Shown one piece after another: positions 17,204 through 25,693 of a DNA stretch of 64,000 nt (its first letter is position 1; each line of letters begins with the position of its first letter). The notes beneath the pieces are model-generated. The model did not search any database. It worked only from the letters and a program-made list of their open reading frames with translations, and was not told the DNA's origin. Source of the DNA: an uncultured Aquimarina sp. (GTDB lineage Bacteria; Bacteroidota; Bacteroidia; Flavobacteriales; Flavobacteriaceae). The stretch is from positions 248,001 through 312,000 of the forward strand of contig NZ_CANLOZ010000001.1 in assembly GCF_947492965.1 (NCBI RefSeq). Direction: 5' to 3'. Both the position numbers and the translations under genes were made by a program.

Positions 17204-17437
17204 ATGAAAAAATCATTGTCCATTTTAGGTAAAGTATTGACTAGAAAAGAACAACAACAAATCGCAGGAAGTCGTCTAATCGCTATAGTTACAACTTGTA
17301 TCGGAACAGGTACTGGCGGAGTGGGTTCTGTTGGGCACTCAAGTGCTTGCGTAGGTCGTGAACAGGATGAGAGTTGTACCATCAACGGACATGCCGCAGC
17401 TTGCACAGGTATCGGTGGAGGTTTTTGGTTTTATTAA
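17204..17437 (+). CDS. GG-leader-type peptide precursor 5 (IAGS variant)
   Basis: 77 residues. The leader MKKSLSILGKVLTRKEQQQI ends AGS instead of NGG, so the cleavage position is altered but small residues are kept. The core of 54 residues is Gly-, Thr- and Ser-rich (TCIGTGTGGVGSVGHSSACV) with four Cys and an aromatic end GGGFWFY. It lies 30 bases after peptide 4. Confidence 0.8.
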   Translation: MKKSLSILGKVLTRKEQQQIAGSRLIAIVTTCIGTGTGGVGSVGHSSACVGREQDESCTINGHAAACTGIGGGFWFY

Positions 17438-17537
17438 TAAAAAGACTAAGCATCTTTAATAGAATACCGTTTTCAAAGATGGTAATTAACAGGGATTATT
17501 ACGCGAAATGTTTTAATAACAAATAAACTAGTACATT

Positions 17538-17720
17538 ATGAAAAAATCATTATTAAGCTTTGGAATAGTGCTTACTAAAAATGCTCAAAAACAAATCAAT
17601 GGAGGTTTTTCGCAAGATTGTCCAACCGTAGATTTTATTTGTGACAATGTTAGTTGTTGTTACCTTTTTAGTGATACTATACCTATTCAGTGTATTCCAG
17701 AATTTTGTTTGTATTCTTAA
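17538..17720 (+). CDS. GG-leader Cys-rich peptide precursor 6
   Basis: 60 residues. Leader MKKSLLSFGIVLTKNAQKQI ends NGG; here the usual Lys10 is Ile and Glu16 is Ala, so the leader has drifted slightly. The core FSQDCPTVDFICDNVSCCYL then FSDTIPIQCIPEFCLYS has six Cys. It is separated from peptide 5 by 100 bases containing a weak CATCTTT/AAAGATG hairpin. Confidence 0.82.
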   Translation: MKKSLLSFGIVLTKNAQKQINGGFSQDCPTVDFICDNVSCCYLFSDTIPIQCIPEFCLYS

Positions 17721-17783
17721 TAAGATTCATAGTCAAATCATCAAACAACAGTAATTATATACAAATCATTAATTCATTATTTT

Positions 17784-17960
17784 ATGAAAAAATCAATTCA
17801 AGCTTTAGGTAAAATTTTAGAGAAATCAGAACAAAAAAATATTAATGGAGGGTTACTTCCTATAGCAGTGGACAGATGCAGAGCGCCATATTTTTCTTCG
17901 GATGGAACTTGCGAGCCTGGCTATTATATCACAGGGCATTGTATATGTTGTAAATTATAG
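17784..17960 (+). CDS. GG-leader Cys-rich peptide precursor 7
   Basis: 58 residues. Leader MKKSIQALGKILEKSEQKNI ends NGG. The core LLPIAVDRCRAPYFSSDGTC then EPGYYITGHCICCKL has five Cys with a C-x-C-C end. It is the last peptide gene: a strong terminator starts 25 bases later, and the convergent regulator gene ends at 18060. Confidence 0.82.
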   Translation: MKKSIQALGKILEKSEQKNINGGLLPIAVDRCRAPYFSSDGTCEPGYYITGHCICCKL

Positions 17961-17985
17961 TAGGAGAATACTTTAATTTATTATT

Positions 17986-18014
17986 GCCGCCTGCTATATG
18001 TAGGCGGCTTTTTT
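17986..18014 (+). terminator. Intrinsic terminator of the peptide cluster
   Basis: A 9-bp GC-rich stem (GCCGCCTGC / GTAGGCGGC, one G:U) with a TATAT loop and six T follows peptide 7. Confidence 0.88.
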
Positions 18015-18059
18015 ATGTGAAATAGATTTGGTATTTAAGTTTATCACAAGTTGTAAATA

Positions 18060-19217
18060 TTACAATTCGTTTAAGTCATAATTACTTTTTGATTTCAAAA
18101 CTTGGGTTCTAAATTTTGAAGGTGTGATTTTTTCAAAGCGTTGAAAAGTTCTGTTAAAGCTGGTCTTAGAGTTAAAACCGCATTCCAGAGCAATAGCCAA
18201 TAGTGTATATTTAGAAAATGAAGGGTTTATAATCTTTTTCTTTACTTCTTCTACTCTAAATTGATTTACATAATCATAAAAACTAACATTCATATGTTGG
18301 TTCAGTAAGTAGGATAGCTTTTTGTCAGAGATGTTGAGTTTTTCGGATACTGACTTTAAGGATAATTCGGGTGTTAGATAACATTTTTGTTCGCGAATAA
18401 TGATTTCTAGTCGTTTGAATAAAATATCCAATTCTTCTGGATCATGTGTGATTTTGGTTTGATGAGAACTAGATTCTTCTGTACTCTGTTCGTGTATGAC
18501 ATCTTCTTTTTTTAATAAGAATTCTGGTAATAATACCTTTGTTTGTGAAATACCTTTGTATGCTAAATACACAATTAAAAAGACCACGAAAACGGCAATA
18601 ATTCCGATTGCAGAAGTGATATCACCGAATAGTACTTCGTAAATAGTTATAGAAATATCAATACCTATAATAACAATTGTACCATATAAAAAAATCTGTA
18701 ACCAGTCTAAATCCTTGGAGTTGATATTTGAATAATAGAACTTCACAAGTTTTTTTGTTTTTGACAAAACGATAAGTGCTAGTATACAATAAATTAGTGA
18801 GTAGATATTGCTAAGTGCCCAAAGGTTTTCGAGACCAATTCTAAGATGGGTAAAGGGTTCAGAGTTATTTATGAGACTAATTAGCTTAGGAATACTAGCA
18901 AAAAGAAGATAGAGGAAAGGAATAATGAAGTGTTTGTAATTGTTTTTAAAAACATGCTTACTAGGAAAAAAGATTGTTTTTACATATAGATATAAACAGG
19001 GGCCTACGCTTGTTGGAAGAGTATCTTGAAACAAGAACATAGCATAAAAAATAATTTTACTTTCGTTAATAAAGCCTAAAAAACTTATTTGCGTAAAAAG
19101 TATCCATAAAAAGATGATAAAAAGTACTTTGAAATGAAGTTCTTTTCTACCATTTTTCCATAAAATATAAAGAAGTAAAGAGTTGGAAAGAATTCCTAAG
19201 TGTAGTGTGAAAATCAT
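18060..19217 (-). CDS. Membrane-bound AraC-family transcriptional regulator
   Basis: 385 residues. The first 230 residues hold about seven hydrophobic helices (from MIFTLHLGILSNSLLLYILW to IIAVFVVFLIVYLAY), a membrane sensor layout common in Bacteroidota. A linker leads to a C-terminal AraC/XylS double helix-turn-helix (about 280-375): LSLKSVSEKLNISDKKLSYL for the first and LLAIALECGFNSKTSFNRTF followed by TPSKF for the second. It probably senses an envelope or lipophilic signal and binds DNA near the membrane. The gene converges on the seven-peptide cluster, so control of that cluster is an attractive but unproven idea. Confidence 0.88.
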   Translation of the reverse strand: MIFTLHLGILSNSLLLYILWKNGRKELHFKVLFIIFLWILFTQISFLGFINESKIIFYAMFLFQDTLPTSVGPCLYLYVKTIFFPSKHVFKNNYKHFIIPFLYLLFASIPKLISLINNSEPFTHLRIGLENLWALSNIYSLIYCILALIVLSKTKKLVKFYYSNINSKDLDWLQIFLYGTIVIIGIDISITIYEVLFGDITSAIGIIAVFVVFLIVYLAYKGISQTKVLLPEFLLKKEDVIHEQSTEESSSHQTKITHDPEELDILFKRLEIIIREQKCYLTPELSLKSVSEKLNISDKKLSYLLNQHMNVSFYDYVNQFRVEEVKKKIINPSFSKYTLLAIALECGFNSKTSFNRTFQRFEKITPSKFRTQVLKSKSNYDLNEL

Positions 19218-19540
19218 TTAAAATTTGTTCAAAATATGAATGCGATAGGTTCGTTAATAATAACCTACTTGGTTAACAAGCTATGCACTATAGACAAACT
19301 GTTTTAATCTATCGGACCATGCTTATTAATGAGACCTCTTAACCAAGGCCTACTTTTAGTTTATGCAAAAACCTAATAATATGTTACCGTAAATTTCCCC
19401 TTTTGTATTTTGGGATTTTTCGAGAAGAACAATATTGAAAGTTTACCTTTATTAAAGAGGATTAAAAACCGCTATAAAGTCATTTGTAATATAGCTCTTT
19501 AAAATAGCTGTGTATTTAATATTGTATATTTATCTATAAT
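19218..19540. other. Intergenic region between divergent genes
   Basis: AT-rich sequence between the AraC-type regulator and the M23 peptidase, which are transcribed away from each other. It must hold both promoters. I see no clear TAnnTTTG box, repeat or RNA gene. Confidence 0.5.
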
Positions 19541-20122
19541 ATGATTACATCTACAACAAAAAACTTTCTGGTGTCATTATTTTCTTGGATGGGTTTTCTA
19601 TATAGAAATCGTAAAACCAGAAAATATACTTTGTTGCCTCTAATAATAATAGCTGTTGGCTTTTTTATCCCTCAAAAAATGGTAATTCCTGTTCATGGTG
19701 CAACCATAAAAGATTGGGATGATAATTCTTTTTGGGCGTATCCTTGGGGAAGTTCTGTAACACACAAGGGAATCGATATATTTAAAGAGAAGGGAACCGA
19801 TGTAATATCTGCTACTTACGGTTTAGTGATTTACACTTATGAAGGTGGGAAAGGAGGGAAAACGGTTATGGTGTTAGGACCTAAGTGGCGTTTTCATTAT
19901 TATGCGCATTTAGATCAAGTGGAGGCTTTTCCTTTTCAGCCGTTAAAATTAGGAACCAAATTAGGAACTGTTGGTAATACTGGGAATGCTATCGGGAAAC
20001 CACCACATTTACATTATTCAATTACGACACCTTTTCCTTATTGGTGGTTAAGAGATCCAAACGTTATTCAAGGAAATCGTAAGATGTTTTATCTAGATCC
20101 TGATACTTGGTTGAGACCCTAA
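19541..20122 (+). CDS. M23-family (LytM-type) metallopeptidase, membrane-anchored
   Basis: 193 residues. A basic N-terminal segment and one membrane helix (YTLLPLLIIIAVGFF-like, about 30-47) place the domain outside the inner membrane. The peptidase core has the Zn ligands of the LytM fold: H-x-G-x-D in THKGIDIF and H-x-H in PPHLHYSI, with the glycine-rich loop YEGGKGGKTVMV and an additional His in FHYYAHLDQ. Such enzymes cut peptide cross-links in peptidoglycan. All key residues are present, so it should be active. Monocistronic. Confidence 0.88.
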   Translation: MITSTTKNFLVSLFSWMGFLYRNRKTRKYTLLPLIIIAVGFFIPQKMVIPVHGATIKDWDDNSFWAYPWGSSVTHKGIDIFKEKGTDVISATYGLVIYTYEGGKGGKTVMVLGPKWRFHYYAHLDQVEAFPFQPLKLGTKLGTVGNTGNAIGKPPHLHYSITTPFPYWWLRDPNVIQGNRKMFYLDPDTWLRP

Positions 20123-20130
20123 ACTATATA

Positions 20131-20158
20131 AAAAAAGCTATGCGAGATGCATAGCTTT
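20131..20158. terminator. Hairpin terminator between convergent genes
   Basis: A 10-bp perfect stem (AAAGCTATGC / GCATAGCTTT, loop GAGAT). On the minus strand it is followed by a T run, so it suits the histidine-kinase transcript best. It is also 12 bases after the peptidase stop, so it may act both ways. Confidence 0.65.
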
Positions 20159-20454
20159 GACATAATATGACGATGCGAAATTTTGGGGATCAATATGTTT
20201 AAGTATTACTGTATGTTTCTTTCTAGTGGCAACTCCTGGTTACTTATTTTATGTTTCATACAAACTGTACTATTTTTTATAACTCTGGTATAAAAGTAAG
20301 AAGCATTTATATGATTTATGTGTCCAAAAAGATGAGCGTATGATTACTATAGATCAGCCTGTGTTTTCTGTCGATCAATGGATATTTACTACTAGTAACT
20401 TGAAAATGATATCCAAAGAAATCGAATTAAAGAAAAGAAGAATCCATAATGAGA
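20159..20454. other. Intergenic region after convergent genes
   Basis: About 300 bases with no supported gene. A plus-strand frame starting with ATG near 20340 runs into the kinase gene's 3' end but has no recognisable features. Confidence 0.45.
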
Positions 20455-22353
20455 TTAAGAAACGGGAATTTCGATATTGATCACTGTACCTCTATCAATA
20501 GTGGAGTCTATCATTAAACTACCCGAAAGAAGTTTTAGTCTGTTTCTAATATTTTCAAAACCAATTCCTTCTCTGGTTTTTGAAGTGTCAAACCCAACAC
20601 CATTATCTTCAAAAAGGAGTTGTAGAATCGTTTGATATCTATTCAAATATATATCTACTTGATCTGCTTGGGCGTGTTTTAATGTATTGGTGAGTAATTC
20701 CTGTATGATTTTGAATAGTTCTTCTTTTAATGGACTTTCAATTTCATTAATCTTCTCTTCGGGATAAGGATTGAATGAAATTTTTTGATTACTACCGTTT
20801 TCTATGTTGTTCACATATTCTTTAATAAGGGAAGATACACCATTATCCTGAAACTTCTTGGAAGCCAAATTATGAGAAATATCGCGCACCTGATGGTAGG
20901 TTTCATCAATTTGTTTGATAATCTTAGATTGAAAACTTTCTTGATCATCTACGCCAGAAAGTTGCAGTTTTATACTGGCTAGATTTCCTCCTATACTATC
21001 ATGTAATTCTCGTGCTAATCGTTTTCTTTCATTATTCTGACCTTCCATGGTAGCATTGATAAGGTTTAATTCTTGGTCAATCATTAATGCGTGAACTCTT
21101 TGAGAGTTTACTTCTTCTTGTGATTTGTTTAGCGCAATTTGTGTTTTTAGTTTTTGAAAATAAACAAATAATAGAGCAATGACTGGGAGTAAAACAATTA
21201 GGAAACCTATCAAAAAAGCTTTTTTGATAGTACGTTGTCTTTTAATTTCACTTTCTTTTAATAGTTGTTCTTCCTTAAGAGCAAGTATTTCCTTTTCTTT
21301 TTCTAGAGTCTGATACTTTACCTCCATTTCTTTTACAATCGCTTTGTTCTGATCTTTAAGAATCTGGTTGGAAACAGAAAGATATTGGGTCATCAGATTG
21401 TAAGCGTTTTCATAATCGTTGTCTGCAACTTTTAAGTTTCTAAGTACATTGATTACGTCGCGTTGTAGTTCTAGTTTATTCCATTGTACCGTATTTACAT
21501 AAGCAGAGGATAGTATTATTTCTGCATCTTGTGTATAACCTTGATTATAATAAACGATACCCATTTGGATAACCGCATCGATATATAAGTCATAGAATTT
21601 GCTTTCTAAGGCGATATCTTTTACCGAAGAAAAATAGGTTAGTGCATGAGAAAGATTTTTTTCGAAAAGATCTATTCTTCCTAATTTTAATTGGGTCTGT
21701 AGTCTTATTTTATTATTCTCATAAAGTCTCAGACCTTCTAATACTTCAAGATATATCGACTTTGCTTTGGAATATTCGTTTTTGAAAAAGAATGTATCTG
21801 CTAATAGTTTGTTGGCTAAAAGCAATAGACTCGTATCTTTAGTGTTATTGATACAATTTTCAAAAATAGGTTGTGCCTTGTCATATTCCTTTTGATATAA
21901 ATACACTGTTCCTAGACCTAGTTGATGAGAATAGTGCATTCTTTCCATATTTGAAATGGGTGAGATCTCAATACCATCGAGATGGTGCTTCATAGCATCA
22001 TCAAAAAGGCCTTTCTGTAGCTTTCCTTTTCCGAGGATATGATAGGATTTAGAAAGATAAATATTGAATTCTTCTAATGCGCTTTTTTTTGATAAAATAT
22101 GATCTTGCAATAAGTTGCCGTAATAAATAATCGAATCCGTATTTCCAGATTGGATGTGTATCGTAGCAATCGTATCTATTATTCTAGCCTTGTCTAATGG
22201 ATTTTCTGAATTTTTTAATTTCTGATAATAATGTTTTGAAACTGTATTGGGTATTTTTCCAAAAAAAGAGTACCAATCTTTCTTCTCTTGGCTATTCGTC
22301 AGAAAAGAAAGTAGTATACATACAAGTAATATTCTTTTAGTAGAAACCCCCAT
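20455..22353 (-). CDS. TPR-containing sensor histidine kinase (HisKA_3 type)
   Basis: 632 residues. A signal peptide or helix at the N-terminus is followed by about 320 residues of TPR-like repeats (MHYSHQLGLGTVYLYQKEYD), placing the sensor outside the cytoplasm. A coiled coil, one membrane helix (about 375-400, AFLIGFLIVLLPVIALLFVY) and a HisKA_3 dimerisation domain follow, with the phospho-accepting His in RKRLARELHDSIGGNLASIK. The HATPase has the N box ELLTNTLKHA, the G1 box DNGVGFD and GIGFENIRNRLKLL. Such NarL-type kinases pair with LuxR-type response regulators, but none lies next to it here. The HTTM gene ends 35 bases upstream on the same strand. Confidence 0.92.
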   Translation of the reverse strand: MGVSTKRILLVCILLSFLTNSQEKKDWYSFFGKIPNTVSKHYYQKLKNSENPLDKARIIDTIATIHIQSGNTDSIIYYGNLLQDHILSKKSALEEFNIYLSKSYHILGKGKLQKGLFDDAMKHHLDGIEISPISNMERMHYSHQLGLGTVYLYQKEYDKAQPIFENCINNTKDTSLLLLANKLLADTFFFKNEYSKAKSIYLEVLEGLRLYENNKIRLQTQLKLGRIDLFEKNLSHALTYFSSVKDIALESKFYDLYIDAVIQMGIVYYNQGYTQDAEIILSSAYVNTVQWNKLELQRDVINVLRNLKVADNDYENAYNLMTQYLSVSNQILKDQNKAIVKEMEVKYQTLEKEKEILALKEEQLLKESEIKRQRTIKKAFLIGFLIVLLPVIALLFVYFQKLKTQIALNKSQEEVNSQRVHALMIDQELNLINATMEGQNNERKRLARELHDSIGGNLASIKLQLSGVDDQESFQSKIIKQIDETYHQVRDISHNLASKKFQDNGVSSLIKEYVNNIENGSNQKISFNPYPEEKINEIESPLKEELFKIIQELLTNTLKHAQADQVDIYLNRYQTILQLLFEDNGVGFDTSKTREGIGFENIRNRLKLLSGSLMIDSTIDRGTVINIEIPVS

Positions 22354-22388
22354 TACACACTAAAATATTGCTATACAATAATAAAGAA

Positions 22389-23708
22389 TTATTCTTTATC
22401 ATATTTAATTACCCAAGGATTGGTTGTAAAGTAGTTCCAATCAACACTAGTAAGATCCACATCTGGGTCTATGAGAACTCTAGATTTTTTGCCATTTACA
22501 GATACTCTACTTGAAGCATACACAGCTATATTCATTCCTTTTTTTTCGTGTTCTTTTTTCAGGAACTGAGCAAACTGCCAGATAGCATCAGGCTTGGTAT
22601 TTACGATTCGACGTTGTTTTTTAGTCAAATATTGATTTTTATCTATTTGTACTCTTTTACACATGTTATCTTTAAATTCTATGTAGAAGTTAGTATGTCC
22701 TGATCTTCCTCTCAACATCATTCTCCAACTTAATTTATGACCTTCTTCGGTCCATAAAACATCACCAGGAATAAACCAATGCCGAACAGGTAAGGCGAGT
22801 TGAATAAGAAACCATATCGATAGTGCGGGTATCAAAAGATTTCTATAAGAAGGTACAATAATTTCGTTATCGATATAGAATTCTTTTTTGGGCATGAAAA
22901 TTTTATGTATTCTTTCTTTGGAAAAGAAGAATACACTGAATGCTAGCGATAAATACGGAAATATGCCTATTTGAAATACGAATGAATTAAAAAGGTGAAA
23001 AAATATGCTTATACAAAAAGCAGCTAATCGTGTCCTTTTCCATAATAATAATGGTATAATTAGAAGGTCGAATAGAATGCCAAAATATGTAATGCTAACG
23101 TGCGTCCAGTGTTTTTGTAAGATACTTCCAACAATTGGATAGTCTGCTCTAGAGAGCATCAAATTTCTTGCAACAGTATAATCCAGCCAATCCGGATATA
23201 ATTTTGCTACAGAAGCATAGGTATAAACGATCCATAATTGAATGATAATAAATAAAACACACCATCTAGGCATTGATATTTTTTTGAGCACGGGATTTCG
23301 TTTTACATCTATGGAAAAGTAATTACCAGCAGGTAATGTACTCATGAGCATGCAAAGTAATAATAAGAGGTAATAGTGGTTATTGTATGACGATTTCTGC
23401 ATGTAGTATACACCAGCCCAAAGTATGGTATATGCAATCATGCTCCATCGATATTTGAAACCTATCATTACAAAGATTCCAAAGATTCCCATAAGCGCAA
23501 AATAGAAATACATCCCATTACCAGGTAATGGTTGTAAAAACTCAAAACCAATAAAATTAAATGTAAACTGGGGCTCTACTAATGTACGTCGTACCCATCC
23601 AGTTAAGATTGCTCCAAAGGACTCTGCAGCAATTAAAAACCCAAAAAAAACTCTAAAAATTATTAATGCACTATTGTCGATTTGTGTAAATAGCCAACGA
23701 TTGATCAT
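22389..23708 (-). CDS. HTTM-domain membrane protein (vitamin-K-dependent gamma-carboxylase-like)
   Basis: 439 residues. About nine membrane helices span residues 15-325, beginning with the characteristic IDNSALIIFRVFFGFLIAAE and including SSYNNHYYLLLLLCMLMSTL and WIVYTYASVAKLYPDWLDYT. This is the HTTM fold of bacterial homologues of vitamin-K-dependent gamma-glutamyl carboxylase. The C-terminal 110 residues are soluble (KLSWRMMLRGRSGHTNFYIE). The bacterial role is uncertain. Its start overlaps the ribF stop by 4 bases, so translation is probably coupled. Confidence 0.88.
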   Translation of the reverse strand: MINRWLFTQIDNSALIIFRVFFGFLIAAESFGAILTGWVRRTLVEPQFTFNFIGFEFLQPLPGNGMYFYFALMGIFGIFVMIGFKYRWSMIAYTILWAGVYYMQKSSYNNHYYLLLLLCMLMSTLPAGNYFSIDVKRNPVLKKISMPRWCVLFIIIQLWIVYTYASVAKLYPDWLDYTVARNLMLSRADYPIVGSILQKHWTHVSITYFGILFDLLIIPLLLWKRTRLAAFCISIFFHLFNSFVFQIGIFPYLSLAFSVFFFSKERIHKIFMPKKEFYIDNEIIVPSYRNLLIPALSIWFLIQLALPVRHWFIPGDVLWTEEGHKLSWRMMLRGRSGHTNFYIEFKDNMCKRVQIDKNQYLTKKQRRIVNTKPDAIWQFAQFLKKEHEKKGMNIAVYASSRVSVNGKKSRVLIDPDVDLTSVDWNYFTTNPWVIKYDKE

Positions 23709-24637
23709 ACCATAGAATTTATATATTCTCTAGAAAAATCCTCATCTTCTTGCATCGCAATTTTTAAATCTTCCAAAGAATTAAATTTCTTTTCGTCTCT
23801 TATGCGTTTTAAAAGTTCTATCTGAATTTTCTTTTCATATAAATTAAAAGAAGCATCAAAAAAGTGAGTTTCGATGGTCTGATGTTGTCCATTAACCGTT
23901 GGGTTATTACCGATATTCATCATCCCAAAGTATGTTTTATTATTAATTTGAGATTTTACTACGTATACTCCTCGTTTAGGGATTAGTTTATATTCTTCTT
24001 TTATATAAAGATTGGCTGTTGGATATTCTAGTTTTCTGCCAAGCTCTTTTCCTTTTACAATTTTACCTGTAAGCATAAAATTATACCCTAAGTACTTATT
24101 CGCTTTGGTAATATCTCCTTCTAGCAAAGCTTCTCTAATTTTGGTAGAGCTAACAGCGACATCGTCAATATCTTGTTTTGAAATTTCTTCGACAGTAAAA
24201 TTATTTTGAATTCCGAAGGATGCCAAATCAGTAATATTAGAATTCCGATTACGGCCAAAACGGTGATCATATCCTATAATTACATGGCGAATATTCAACG
24301 TATCAACAAGCATTTGTTCTACATATTCTTTGGCAGTAAGTCTAGAAAATTCTGTTGTGAATGGGTGGATTACCAAGTTATCCAACCCTGTTTTTTCTAA
24401 AATTTGGATACGTTCGTCAATTGTATTGATCAATTTTATATTAGTATCCTTTTGTAATACCATTCTAGGATGGGGAAAAAATGTAAGAATAACAGATTCC
24501 AGATTATCTCGATTTGCGGCTTCAATTAACCGATCAATTATTTTTTTATGTCCAATATGAACTCCATCAAAAGTTCCGATAGTAACAACTGAAGGAGAAT
24601 GATTATCATATGTTTTTGCGTCATTATAAAGTTTCAT
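23705..24637 (-). CDS. ribF: Bifunctional riboflavin kinase / FAD synthetase
   Basis: 310 residues, standard length. It phosphorylates riboflavin to FMN and adenylylates FMN to FAD. The N-terminal nucleotidyltransferase has VVTIGTFDGVHIGHKKIIDR and the end motif AVSSTKIREALLEGD. The C-terminal kinase has FMLTGKIVKGKELGRKLEYP with the P-T-A-N-L motif and ends FSREYINSMV. Cytoplasmic. It heads a probable operon ribF - HTTM gene - histidine kinase, overlapping the HTTM gene by 4 bases. Confidence 0.96.
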   Translation of the reverse strand: MKLYNDAKTYDNHSPSVVTIGTFDGVHIGHKKIIDRLIEAANRDNLESVILTFFPHPRMVLQKDTNIKLINTIDERIQILEKTGLDNLVIHPFTTEFSRLTAKEYVEQMLVDTLNIRHVIIGYDHRFGRNRNSNITDLASFGIQNNFTVEEISKQDIDDVAVSSTKIREALLEGDITKANKYLGYNFMLTGKIVKGKELGRKLEYPTANLYIKEEYKLIPKRGVYVVKSQINNKTYFGMMNIGNNPTVNGQHQTIETHFFDASFNLYEKKIQIELLKRIRDEKKFNSLEDLKIAMQEDEDFSREYINSMV

Positions 24638-24836
24638 CCGCTTTTCTTATTGATTTTTAGGGGTAAGATGGAATTTATTTAGATGAGCAACAACTGTGGT
24701 ATGTGTTATGTGTTTGTCTGATTTCAAGAAGATTAATTTTGATACAACCATGTGGCTATTCTAGTTTTATAACTCATAATTAGATACATAATGCTAGATA
24801 GCTATAAAATTAAGCAAATGTTGCGAGATCTACTAT

Positions 24837-25463
24837 TTATTTTCCGTTAAAGGTGTTCATTGTATTGGCTAATCCTGCACCTGCAAAAGATTTAATAAGT
24901 GCAATGGATTTATCCAATCTTTCTGGCATGGCAGCTTCTTCTTCAGAATTCCATTCTCCTAATACGTAATCTACTTGCCTGCCTTTGCTAAACTCTGCTC
25001 CAACACCAAATCTATACCTACTATATTTGGAAGTATTTAGTTGTGCTTCTATATCTTTTAAGCCATTATGTCCACCAGCACTTCCTTTAGCTTTTAATCG
25101 AATTGTACCAAATGGTAGATTGATATCATCTGTTATGACTAAAAGATTTTCGATAGCTATTTTTTCTTTGGTAAGCCAATAGCGAACTGCTTTTCCGCTG
25201 AGGTTCATATATGTATTTGGCTTTAGTAATAATAAAGTACGCCCCTTATATTTATAGGTGGTTAGATCTCCTAATTTTTCAGTTTCGAAAGTAAGATTTT
25301 CCTCTTTTGCGAGAGCGTCTAAAATTTTAAAACCAATATTATGGCGTGTATTGTGATATTTAGGTCCAATATTACCAAGACCTACAACAAGAAATTTTTT
25401 CATAAGATCTTCTTGAGTTTCTTCTTCTTTTTTTGAAAAAAGGTTTCTAAAAATAGCAAACAT
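24837..25463 (-). CDS. pth: Peptidyl-tRNA hydrolase
   Basis: 208 residues. Pth releases tRNA from peptidyl-tRNA that has dropped off the ribosome. The core starts at about residue 21 (MKKFLVVGLGNIGPKYHNTR) with the catalytic His in TRHNIGF, the Asn/Asp active-site residues in PNTYMNLSGKAV and ITDDINLPFG, and GSAGGHNGLKDI. The first 20 residues (MFAIFRNLFSKKEEETQEDL) precede the usual start; similar extensions occur in flavobacterial orthologues, but starting at the internal ATG (25403) would give a normal-length enzyme. Located near rplY and prs, as often found. Confidence 0.95.
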   Translation of the reverse strand: MFAIFRNLFSKKEEETQEDLMKKFLVVGLGNIGPKYHNTRHNIGFKILDALAKEENLTFETEKLGDLTTYKYKGRTLLLLKPNTYMNLSGKAVRYWLTKEKIAIENLLVITDDINLPFGTIRLKAKGSAGGHNGLKDIEAQLNTSKYSRYRFGVGAEFSKGRQVDYVLGEWNSEEEAAMPERLDKSIALIKSFAGAGLANTMNTFNGK

Positions 25464-25528
25464 AGCTCTTTTTTTGCGTGAGGATAGTAGTGAGCACCCC
25501 GCAGATTATAGATTTTGCGGTACTGCAG

Positions 25529-25589
25529 TGAGCTTGTCGAAGTGCTCTCGATAGATAAATAATCGAGGAGTAAAACGAATAGCCCGACC
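25529..25589 (-). repeat. REP-like intergenic element, copy 2
   Basis: TGAGCTTGTCGAAG (25529-25542) and CGAATAGCCCGACC (25576-25589) are the exact reverse complements of the two blocks at 10148-10194, in matching order on the opposite strand, with a longer spacer (33 instead of 19 bases). It sits between pth and the rplY terminator. Confidence 0.6.
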
Positions 25590-25633
25590 GAAGTATAGCG
25601 GAGGACACGCCCTCATAAAATCATTGCAAAAAT

Positions 25634-25670
25634 AAAAAAAGCACTCTGAAAAAATAATCAGAGCGCTTTT
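25634..25670 (-). terminator. Intrinsic terminator of the prs-rplY transcript
   Basis: Read on the minus strand, AAAAGCGCTCTGA pairs with TCAGAGTGCTTTT (one mismatch) and is followed by a T run. It lies 24 bases after the rplY stop. Confidence 0.85.
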
Positions 25671-25693
25671 GATTGTTTTCTATGAAGAAAAGA

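Noticed and set aside
20341..20480. Plus-strand frame MITIDQPVFSVDQW...
   Set aside because: Short, without conserved features, and it overlaps the 3' end of the well-supported histidine-kinase gene.
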